From Chaetoderma sp. LZ-2023a (taxonomy: Eukaryota > Mollusca > Caudofoveata > Chaetodermatida > Chaetodermatidae): a stretch of 64,000 nt of DNA. Both the position numbers and the translations under genes were made by a program. The notes under the pieces were generated by a model. That model did no database searches, was not told where the DNA came from, and saw only the letters and a list, made by a program, of their open reading frames with translations. This document shows positions 20,301-32,300 of this stretch, in pieces; the stretch's first letter is position 1; each line of letters begins with the position of its first letter. The stretch covers positions 102,428,028-102,492,027 of the forward strand of contig CM067370.1 in NCBI GenBank assembly GCA_034401795.1. Reading direction: 5' to 3'.

Positions 20301-23300
20301 CAGACCTTACTGTCCAATAGTATACTGGGACAGATCTGATATTTGCTATGTTTTAGCTAGTAGATTAACCAAATATTTTTCTTTTCTAGCCAAATAGTAT
20401 ATACTTTAGCCACATCTTTCTTTAATTTCACTTAGGATCATGTTTGCAGTAAGTCCTCATCAATTAATAGCCTACTTTAATTTCACAGTCCAGATTCAAT
20501 ACGGCCTTACTACATGTATATAAGAAATGTATTGATTATTTGAATTTCATATGTTTAAAAGTTGTTTTTTGGGCATATTGTTTCAATATGTTCAACTATG
20601 TAAACATGAATTTTTGTTTTACATCTTGTTACACTGGAGTTGTTCAGGATTCATCCAGTCAAGAAAGTTAAATTATTTTTATTCTTTAGCCAAGGATTTT
20701 TCCAATTCTGCCTTTGGTTAGTCAGACTTCGTTCTTACTAGCATTTGGCTGATTGGCTGATATATGATTGGCTGATATGATTTGGCTGATTGGTCCCTGA
20801 TATAAATTAATGCTTGGAAGTCTGTCTGATCTCATTGTATTATTGTAAATTATTTGTCAGATTAATGAACACTGATATAATTCTGACCTAACTCAAGAAA
20901 TATCTTAACTAGCTAACATCCTAACTATTATCAGCCTAGCCCTAATAGGAATTTGAGACTTTTTAGCTTTATTCTTCATTTATATCTTTCTTTATTCAGA
21001 TATTAGGTATCATACAAGTATGGCTTCAGTTGATAGGCTTCTTATTCTCTTGGTTATTAGGTCTTCTTGTTTAATCTTTATCTAGTCCTCTGAGATCCCT
21101 TTTTACGCGGTGGGTCAATTCTTATCCTCTTGGACACTTCACTGTTGTCTAGTTCTTCAATCATGGTGGTGGGATCAGTTTGGTGTCTGTTTCCAAGAGT
21201 CCTTGATAATTCTTCACTGGTGTAGATCCCTCAATATTTCATTCTGCTATTTACGTTTGATTTATAATCATCCTTATTGGTGGTCTTTCCTTTTTTTTGT
21301 CTCGTTCATTGCAAGGGTCGTTATACATGATATCTTATTATGAGAGGTTCCTCTGATTCATGTTTTATCTCTTTCGTCCTCTCATGGGAAGTTATCCTCC
21401 ATCCCTTCCAAATGTTCAAACACTGATATCCATAATTCAATCTCTCATGGTAAGCAAATTAGTGTCGGCTAGGTCCCTACAGAATAATAGACCTCATGGT
21501 TTCAGTAGAGAAGGTGATGCCTTGGGTTCCTTTGTTGAGAACACCTTTCCAGTTTTATCTTAAGGCACAATGGAATCAATCTCTAGATTCTCTGAATCAT
21601 TGGATCCGCATCAAGTTTCTGTCATGGCTCATTGCCAGTTTTGGCTAGACAGTCAATCCCTTTTGTTAGCGTTCCTCTCCATCCTTCAACTCTTCAGGCT
21701 ATCTTCTTCACAGATACATCTCTGGAAGGATGGGTAGTCATTTGGAATTCAATAAAGATTCAGGAACCTGGTTCCTCATAGAATCTTCTTACCACACCAA
21801 TCTTTTAGAACTGTGGACTGTTTCATGCCCTCGCTCATGGGAACCCATGATTCTCAGTACGTCAATCCTCATCAGGCCAGTCAATTTCACAGTAGTCTTC
21901 ATCTATCATCAAAGCTGGGGGGGGGGGGTGCGTCCAGGCCAGTTTCTCTGGGTCGAGAGATCATGATCATTCTCTATTGGTGCAGATCTCGCTACATTTC
22001 TCTTCAAGCATCTCATGCCCCGGCAAACTGATTTTCTGGCTAACCCATTATCTTGCCCTTCAAAGATACCAGAAACAGAGTAGGAATTGAAAGAGGCTGT
22101 AGTCCAGTCTTTTTTCCTCAGTTCTGTCACCCCCCATGTAGATCTGTCTGCTTCTCTCAAGAACAGAATGATATCCACTTTCATATCTCCTTTCCCGGAA
22201 GCTCTGGCTCTTTCAGTAGTCTCTAACGCAATCGTGGGACATCATATTCTCATACGCTTTTTCCCCCTACGAGTCTCATTCCTCTGGTTCTCAGAATGAT
22301 CAGGCAGCATCCCTGCATAGTCCTGTTATTAGCCCTGTTTTGTCGACAAAATCGTGGTTTCCAGATCTTCTGAATCTTCTTGTAGATCTCTCTCTCTCTG
22401 CATCCCTGTCTCCCACGATCCATTATCCCAGATCGTAGGCAGGATTCTCCATCAGAACCCGGAAATATTTTGCCTGTCAGTCTGGAAACTCGTGTTGCCC
22501 TCGTCTTCGTCAATCTTTCAGTCAGATCTCAAGAACTATTGGAGAAATTTTTCAGATCTTCCTCTTGAGACATCTATAAAGCTAGATTTGAATTTTTCAA
22601 CAAATTTTATCTTACCCTTTGAGGCCTATGTAGCTCAGGTCACTGATTTTGTGTTTTTCCTCTGATCAGAGGAAGAATTCAGTTAACATTATTAGATCCA
22701 ATCCTTTTGGCCTGAATTCCTTTGTCATGTGTCTAATCGATCCTTCAGTCCAATTTCAGAAACATTTCGTTATCTCAATAAAGGTTTGGGTAATTCTTGT
22801 CCTCCGTTTAAGAAACACATTTCTTCCTGGAACCTTTAGCTTATATTACAGGTTCTAGCGGGGATACATTTCGAACCTTTGGTTTCTGTGTACTTGAAAC
22901 ATCTTACTCTAGAAACAGTTTTCTTCTAGTAGTAGCATCAGCTAGCCATTGATCTGAAATCCATGCTCTTTCGGCTGAATTAGTTAGATTTCAAGTTACG
23001 GGTAATAGCCTTATTCTCTATCCCAGGGCAGAATTCTTGTCCAAGACTCAGTTAAACTCTTGGGTAAACCGTTGATAATTCATAGACTTTCTTCTTTGTT
23101 GCCAGATGATTCTGTATGGTTCCCAGTCAGGACTCTTAGTATGTATAAACTTCGTACTGATTCTAAACGATCCGACAATAGACATCTTTGGGTTACATTT
23201 GCAGACGGTATAAATCGTCCTGCCTCCTTAATCACTATTTCCCGTTGGATCGTGGATACTATTAAAGGTCGCTTTAAATTAGCTTCTCCAGGAGATAATC

Positions 23301-26300
23301 CTCTGGCGGGAGTCAAGGCCCATTGTGTTAAGAGCCTTGCTCCATCTTGCTCTCCCTTTTTAATGGATCTTCATTAGATTACATCATGCTAGTTACTAAC
23401 TGGAAGTCAGAGAACACCTTTATTAACCTCTATTTTATAGATTCTGGTCCTTCCTTTTTCTATAAAAATATTCATAAGGTAACTTTAGTGACCGTGACTG
23501 TTATTCCTCATTCATCATCTTCTCTTACTTCTCCATCTTCATTCGCTTTAGTCTCTAGTTGGGGTTAGTGGGAATTCATTAGTTAATTCTTATGTGTGTA
23601 TTTCACCCCTTTTTTCATATCTCTCTTATCACCCCTATTATTATTCATCTCTTTCTTGCATGTTCATCTGTTTTTTGCCTCCTAGTGGTCATTTTTGGCC
23701 TGCCTTATCTTTGTAATGTAGTAATAATGACCAGACGAGCTGTAGGGTCTGGTCCTACATTTTACTAATTACATATACCTACCTCCTTGCATTACGGCCC
23801 ACCTCAAGCTTCCCCTCTGTCAAATTCTTTTGGCGGGGTGGGGGGGGGGGAGGGTGGTGGTTCTTGAGGCTTCGTTCTTTGGTCATATCTTGTTAGAATA
23901 GTTATATTCAGCATAGGGTATTCACTATATCGCTCAGCCTTAGAGTATACCCGGATATGTCAGTTTTTGACATATTTGGGTATTTATTAAAGATTTTTTC
24001 AGTCATATAATATTAAGTATTTAGGTAAATTCGTAAGTTTCAGCTTTAGTTGGATTCAGAGTCAAGTAGTGATAGGATCATCTGCCTCTTCATGAATCTG
24101 CACAAAGCTGGATTATATGGCTGGATTCGTTAAGGAATGAAGACTTGGTTGCTACAACAAAGTCATGTGATGGCTGTCGGCCAATGAGATTGTCATTATG
24201 CCTTATGACTCACTCAATGGCTCTGGGTTATGTATTAACCCTCTTCCTGCTTCATTCTGAGATATAGCATTCAAGCGAATTGCTATGGATCTCATCATTG
24301 GAGAAAGTATGGAGATTCCTGAAGAAGCCTTCGGTCACTCTGTAGCCACAATGCACAGCAAACATTGGCTGTAAAAATTTCATCCTACTACGCTTCCCTT
24401 CAGAGAAGGAAAGAGCAATAGTAATGCAGGGAGGTAGGTATATGTAATTAGTAAAACATAAGACCAGACCCTATGGGTCGTCTGGTCGATATTTGTCATG
24501 TTGGTTTCTTCAGACATTAACAAACAATATACTTTTCAAGTCAATTTGATTATTCCTTCAACAGTTGTGTGATACAGGCCAAATTATGCTTTGCTTATTA
24601 ATCCTGAAAGTGTATTAGTCAGTCTATGAGGGTATTGAAATGATGAAGCCAATCCCTAGACATTTAGGGCCAAGTGAGGAGACGAGAAAACTATTCAGTG
24701 CTATGAAGTCTCATTATTTTCTTACAAAAATTAGGATGTCTAGAAATATATCTATTATCAGTATGTACATACATATTTTAGGAAGATGGCTGGGACACTG
24801 AGCCATTTGTGTTGACTGAGGTAGATGGAAAGCTGTATGGGCGTGGCTCCAGTGATGACAAGGTAAGGCTTAGCTGCAGTGTATTACATAATTTACACAT
24901 ACATGTACATAATTATGCATATTTTAGAACAATTTTACTTAAATGGCATGAGTTTATGGAAGTGAGATTTACAGCTAATCCATTTTCCGATGACGATGAC
25001 AGCATTAAATTGTGTTTGGTAAATAACTTTGGCATACATTTCAGGATTGGTTAGCATTTGAATCCTCAAATTTGTTCAAGAAAAGTTCAGTTTTCTCAAA
25101 GAAAAGGCCAATTTGCAGATCAAGAGGAGAGATTTTTGAAGATTTTCAAAAGTACTCTTCTTTTGGTCTGCAAATAGACGTTTCTCAAGACCAATGCAGA
25201 AGCCGTTTTGGCCGCCTTGAGTGTTAAAGGGTTAAGCCTATCAGAATTAACCTTGGATACCTGGTTGCTTGTGCTGTTAGAAACCAGTTGACATTGAGGT
25301 CACAAGGTCAGAGGTAAAAGGCGCTATGACTTTAGAACAAAGCATTAAGTTTTTGCATAATTGAGCTTCTCAGTTTATGTTTCAGGATTGACTAGGCCTA
25401 AATAAAGTTGGAAGTAAGCTTGGATACATAGTTACAATTTCTTACAAATCATGTTGACTTATATTGCAGGAGTAGGTAAAAGTGAGCCTTTCGAAACTAA
25501 TCTTGGATGTATGGTTGGCTGGTTACCTATATTGAATCTGAATACTGTGATGGCATTGAGGTCTCAAGATCATAGGTTCAGGTCGCTGACCTTGGAACAA
25601 ATTGTTTGGTTTGTCAACATGAGGTTTTTATGTTTGCCTCTGTACCTCATCCTCTCTCAACATTTGGTGAATGTTTATGGAATTAAACTTAGCACATTGT
25701 TGCACAAAAGAAGAGATGAAATGGACATTTACTGATTTCATCATCAAGGTCAAAGGTCAATATCATGTTGAACTTGTTAGAAGAATGGACCTCCCTGATA
25801 ATCAATTTCCAGAAAACTATACAGGTAGGCTATTGAATATTTTGAAACCAATTTGACTGGGCGGTGTTGCTGCCTATGGCAGCAACAGCGTCCAATCAAA
25901 TTTGTTTCAAAATTTCAACAGTATGTTTATTAAATGGTAGAGTCATACAATTCGTACAATGTGTCAGAGTTAAAGACAGGCCATATAGAATCATTTATGA
26001 CGTAATATTTAGCTTAGCTGATTATGACGTCATTACTCTGGAAAGGTCCATTTGTTTCTGATCGTCAAGTTCTCTGGTCACACTAATTATCACTCATATT
26101 ATCTTTGAGGAGATGAATGGTACGTCTGATTCAAAAGTCAAGATCATGTCTTGTTTTCTATGGGTTCATTATGTGTAGCATACCATAATGTAACGAGACT
26201 AAGCTATCTAGTTATTCTGCCAAATGACATTGATATATCTAAATTCCGATATTCATCAACTATTATTCCATGAAATTCTTGTTACTTCCATTCTGGTATA

Positions 26301-29300
26301 TTACTTGTTAGGTTGCCTGGTCTGAAAGACCAAGAGAGCATATGTCATGGCGGTCATCCATCGGTCATCTGTCCGTTCAGTTTTAACGCTGCTCATTAAC
26401 CGCTTGGCAGATTTCAACTTAAATTGGCTGGAAGGCCCCTATGAGGGTAGGCTTCAGAATTTCTATACAGAATTTGATTGGTCAATATTTTGGATGAAAA
26501 TCTGTGATTTTATGAAAAATTTACCGGAAATTGTCAAAACACTACTCATTAACCGCTTGGCAGATTTCAACCGAATGTGGCTGTAAGGACCCTATTGGTA
26601 GGCTTCAGAACTTGTATACTGAATTTTGATTGTTCAATTTTTTGTGTGAAAATCTTAGACTTTTGTGAAAAAGTTACCATAAATTGTCAAAATGGTACTC
26701 CTCATTAACCGCTGAGCGGATATCAAGGTGGAAGGACCCTATCCATTGGTACGCTTCAGAACGTGTACACAGCATTTGATTGGTCAATTTTTTGGGTGAA
26801 AATCTTAGATTTTATGAAAAATGTACCGAAAATTGTCAAAATGCTGCTTGTCATTAACGGCGGTGCAGATTTCAAACTAATAAAGCTTGAAGGACCCTAT
26901 GGCTGTTAACTTCAGAAAATGTATACAGAATTTTGATTGGTCAATTTTTTTGGTGAAAATCTTAGATTGTATGAAAAATTTACTGGAAATTGTCAAAACG
27001 ATGCTCATTAACTGTTCGGCAGAGTTTAACTTAATTTGGCTGGAAGGACCCTATGGGCCTAGGTTTCAGAACTTGCATACATAATTTTGATTGGTCAATT
27101 GCTTTGGTGAAAATCAAAGATTTTATGAAAAATTTACTGGAAATTGTCAGAACTCTACTCATCATTAACCGCATGACGGATTTCAACTCTAGTTGGCTGG
27201 ACAGACCATATCAGGGTAGTCTCTAGAACATCTATTCAGACTTTTGATTCGTCAATTTTTTGGGTGAAAATCTCAGATTTTATTAAAAATTTACTGGAAA
27301 TTATCAAAATGTTTCTCCTTAGCTGCTTGACAGATTTCAACAGAATTTGCTATTATAATTTTGCTTGGCCAAGTTTTGGGGTGAAAGTCAGATTTTTCTT
27401 TCTTTAAGCAACTTCTTCTCAAGAACCGCTGAGCCATTTCAATTATATTTGGCAGGAAACATCCTTAGGGCATAGGGATTCAAGTTTGTTTAAACGAAGT
27501 CGATCGGCCAATTTGGCAGGTGGCCAGCTTAGATTTTGGCCGATTTTTAGAAACGTCTTTAAAAATCTTCTCCAGAATGGCTGAAGGAATCAGACCGAAA
27601 TTTGACAGGTATGATTAGTGACTAAGCGCCATTAAAGTTTGTTCAAGGGAAATCGATCCGTCAAAAAACATGGCCGCCGAACGCCAATCAAAATATAGCG
27701 TGTTTGGCGGCCATATTGGATTTTTTTTATTTGATGGCTTTTGAGGCCGAAATTGGTTTTATGTGTTTTTGGTATTTGAACTCAAATTTGCAATTTTTGA
27801 AACTGAACAATAAACGGTTTGGCAGCCATCTTGGCTCGTTTTCTCACCAAAAGCTCCCATACTAATGCAATGGGAAATTTAAAATGTTTTCTTCTTGGGA
27901 ACTACATAGTCGATTTCAATTATATTTGGCAGGAAGCATTCTTAGGGCATAGAGATTGAAATTTGTTCAAATGAAGCCGATCGGCCAATTAGGACGGTGG
28001 CCATATTGGATTTCGGCCGATTTTTAGAAACATCTACAAATCTGTGAAACCGCTTGGGGGAGTGATGCAAACCTCATGAAATAGGACATAGGCCAAGACC
28101 TGAACCAAGTTTGTTCAAGTGAACTTGATTGGCCAAATGGTTCGGTGGCCATCTTAGTTGACCTAGTTGTAGCGAAAACAACTTCTCCAGAACCGCTGAA
28201 GGGTTCGGGCCAAAATTTGATAGTTATGATTAGGGACTAAGGGTTAAGGTTTGTTCAAGGGAAGTTGATCCGTCAAAAAACATGGCCACCATGGGTCAAT
28301 CAAAATATAGTGTGTTTGGCATCCATATTGGATTTCTTTATTTAATGAATTTTGACGCCGAAATTGGTTTTATGTGTTTTGGGATATTCTAATCCCAAAT
28401 TTGCAATTGTCGAAACTGTCGGATAAACAGTTTGGTGGCCATCTTGGATTGTTTTCCTGCCAAAAGCTCCCATACTAAAGCAATAGAAAACTTAAAATGT
28501 CTTCTCGAGAACTACTGGGCCAATTTCAATTATATGTGGCAGGAAGCATCCTTAGGGCATAGAGATTCAAGTTTGTTCAAACGAAGCCGATCGGCCAATT
28601 TAGCTGGCGGCCATCATGGATTTTGGCCTGGTTTTCATGAAAGCAACTTTGTCTCCAGAGCCGCTGAACGGATTGGACCGAAATTTGGGAGATATGATAT
28701 TAGAAACATGGCCTCTGTTTTCTTGTTACAAGTCTGCTCAACTCATTAGAGTTCTACTTATTGTTAATGACCATTCTAGTTTAAATGCCTATGGTCCAGG
28801 TGAGCGATACAGGCCACTTGGGCCTCTTGTTTGGGACACTTATGCTTTACTGCTCTGCAGTCATCGTGGTAATTGGTATTTCATTATAGTGGCAGGGGCT
28901 AGTGTCAGACATGACCGCCCTTTCATTTCGATTGAGTGAATTTATGCTTGTTTTTGAATTGGGAACGCTCATGCTTTGGGTTATACATAATCTGGCGCTC
29001 GTGTTTATAGGCATTTATAAGATATAATATCTTATGCAATTGACAGAGAATTGTTATGTAATTTGTTACATCTAGATGTTTGAAGGTATCCTCCTTGACC
29101 ATGCAGAAACCAACACAGAAAAATATATAACTGTTTTGGAACATGTTTAATGGCATCTGCCTGACGAAATGAACCACTAAACTGCCCGACAACCATTCTC
29201 AGAGGATTCGCGCATTCAAACACTGTTCTCACATCTTTGTCAGTACCTAGCGAGTTCTTACTAACTGTGTTTAATGTTAAGTCTCATCTTTGTTTGGAAT

Positions 29301-32300
29301 ACACCGGGACAGATTTGTTTCAACGAGCAGGTGCTATTAGTTGATATTCTAATCTGCGACCAACGGTTGTAGTGATGTTTAGCATCAATTGTTTGCATTG
29401 CTAGAATCAAGAACAGAATTTAGCTGGACCTTCCATTTGGCATTGGCTGTTGGTTCAACAGCATTTTCCAGGTCCCCACCCCTCCCAATGATGAAGCTTC
29501 ATGCAATGGAGCTGTGATTTTGGTCTGGCAAAGGAGCCACTAGTCTTTATGGAAAGGTTCTCCGCTGGAAGATCATATGTATTGTCGATCATTTGAGCTA
29601 TGCGTGGAATACTCACTCACAATCAGGTCTATGGAGGGACGACCCTTATGAAAACCGAAAACTTCACAAGATACAAACTGTAAATACTATGCCTTTTGAT
29701 AGAGAGTCTTTGCACATTATAAGTGTCTCTTGTGGCATACATAATTATAGCTGCACAATGTTATATGGCTTTGTTAGTAGCTAAGGCACTATGTGGTATG
29801 TTTTCAAGTCCACACCTTAACTCTCTATCACCATATTTAGCACACTTGTGAACATAGTCTAAGAAGTTATCTAAATTCCTCGAAACTAGTGTGCTCAATT
29901 ACAGACTTACTGCCAGATTTTTGACAAGACAAGCAAAAGTTAAAGGCTGTACTCAATTGTGGTTTCTTCGCGTTACTACAACTGGGAGCCATGTTTATAC
30001 TGTCACACTAAGGATGTGCTAGAAATCTGAAAATAACTAAGAGGGAACATTATTAGCTCATCTGGCCTGAAAGGCCAAGTGAGCTTATGCCGTGGCGACC
30101 GTCCATCATCCGTCCGTCCATCGTCCATCAACATTTGCTTTAAAACTCTACTTCTCCTTAACCAATAGCCAGGGCTGGGGTAACTGTAACTGACTGTAAC
30201 TTAGTTACATTTTTCATGTAACTGAAGTAACTTGTAACTGAAGAATTTTTTCAGTTACAGTAACTGAAATGTAACCAGTTACATGTACATTGTAAAAGTA
30301 ACTGAAATTTGAGTTACTTTTCAGTTACAATTCAGTTACAATTCAAAGTTTTCTAATAGATTTATTACAATTTCTCAATTTGCAGCATAGGTACTCTTAT
30401 ACATGTGCCACTCCAATATCACAATTTCAATGTAATCATTCAGGTAAGCTGGTGAATATATTGAAGGCAATTTGACTGGAGGATGTTGATGCCATGGGCA
30501 GCAACTTTATTTCCAGGTATCAGTGATATTAATTTACCATTGGAATAATTGGCCAGTCATTCCAGTGGAAAATTTTCAAATAGTAATCCTGTAGCTTGCG
30601 AAATAGATTTGCCAGACCAAAGGTTTGATTTTCTTGACCAATCTTGACCATTAAATGGTTATTCTATATCTGCATGTGATATTTACAACATGCTATTCTC
30701 AAAATATGCTTGTTGTCAATGATAATCTGACTGAATGGTATTACTACACCAGGCAGCGATAACTTTGATCAAATTCTTATACAGATTTTACATTAAGTTA
30801 CCATAGAAACAGGTTGTGTACTAAATTATTAGAGAATTAAGTTACCTTTTAAGGCTCGAATTTGTTAAAGAAAATTTAAGTTTTCTCATAGTAAATATCC
30901 ATTTGTAGACCATGAGATTATTTTAGAAAATTTAACCCTGGAATGACTGGTTTGGTTATTGAGCCAGTCATTCCAGTGGTAAATTTTCAAAAGCAAGCCT
31001 ATATTTGTCTGGAAATGGACATTTCTCCACACCACTGCAAAAGTTGTTTATCCAGATTTAGTGTTAAAGGGTTAAAAGGATTAAAAACGCCAAATATTGA
31101 ATTATAAAGAAAGTTAAAATCTGCCACAGTATGTGTTAACAGCATGTCCTGTTCTTTTCTTTATATGCTATTGATTAAGCCAGTTTAGGACATCATTGCT
31201 CAGCAATTATACTCAAGCTGGGGTCAATACATAAGTGTGCTGATAAAGATCAATGGACAATGCCATTGATAAAAGTCAAGCCATCAACCATTTTGGTATA
31301 GCAGACAAATTTATAAAGGCTGTTGAATTAAACTAGTGTACTGGAAAGCTGTTCACAGTTGAATATTTTGAATCTAATTTGACCTGAAAAAAGCTGTTTC
31401 TGTCATATGAAGCAACATCTTTCGAAAGTAAAATTTGTCTAAAGTACTCAGCAGAAATATTTAAATTGCTGCTTTAAATTACGCACACAATAAAGCTGAT
31501 GGAGATTTTGAAGCTAATTTCACTGTAAGCTGTTATATTGGCGCATGGTAAATGCTGGATTATCTTACTGTAGAGAGTACATGCTCTAAGGAAATATGTT
31601 GAACATTTTGAAACTAATTTCACTGAAACATGTTGATACCTATGACAGCAATCCTTTCAGTCAAATTAGTTTCAAAACATTCAACCAAATATTTCTTACA
31701 ATAAAATTATGGTTGTTATCTGGCCTGCATGGTTGAAAGGGTTAGGAAGAAATATATATACATTTTTACAATGAAAACATCTTATTATTTTGGAAACAAG
31801 TTGAATGAAATTTTTTATTGCATATGGCAGCAATAAAATTCAGTCAAATTCATTGAACAATTTTCAGCAGGTTATTATATTTTATATCTGAAATAAATAC
31901 AGTTGTGTATATCAGTGGTTATAGTGGTATTTTGTTTCTACTATGTCTCAAATTGGTTGACTACATTACACTTTTTATGATTTCTCATGTCCACGTAGTC
32001 ATTCATAGTAATTATCAGACAACGTAACTAATGTAACTGAAATGTAACTTTAGTTACATTATGCAAAGTAACTGAAATGTAACTAGTTACATTGCTCAAC
32101 CAATGTAACTTTAACTGTAACTGTAACTGACATAGTCCAATGTAACTGTAACTGTAACTAGTTAAATTTAAATGTAACTGACCCCAGGCCTGCCAATAGC
32201 CAAATTTTAACTAAATTGTGGTCAAAGGATGCTATTGTGCTCGGATCCGGAACTTCCATTTGGAATTTTGATTCATAGATTTTTTGGGTTAGTCTTAGAT

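Larger units (their letters stand above)
12036..24488 (+). mobile_element. DIRS-type retrotransposon, copy 2: decayed, with nested insertions
   Basis: 308-bp inverted terminal repeats at 12052-12359 and 24132-24439 enclose a decayed DIRS body. Recognisable pieces are RNase H near 21640-22030 and tyrosine recombinase at 22855-23460. The outer left extension (12036-12050, TTATTACTACATTAC) and the outer right extension (24440-24488) are both complementary to one internal stretch at 23713-23795. That arrangement defines the DIRS internal complementary region. The body is enlarged to 12.4 kb by a Penelope-like remnant and a family A array between about 13.1 and 17.58 kb. The element lies in the CNDP2 intron between 9200 and 24782, same strand as the gene. 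Confidence 0.85.
30170..32192. mobile_element. Non-autonomous hAT element (2023 bp) with 8-bp target duplication
   Basis: Ends CAGGGCTGGGGT and ACCCCAGGCCTG form imperfect terminal inverted repeats. They are flanked by the 8-bp direct repeat CCAATAGC at 30162-30169 and 32193-32200, the hAT signature. Subterminal regions (30178-30340, 31990-32180) are arrays of GTAACTGAAATGTAACT words in opposite senses. No transposase frame inside; it contains a TTAA MITE (30837-31075) and several family F hairpins. Confidence 0.9.
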
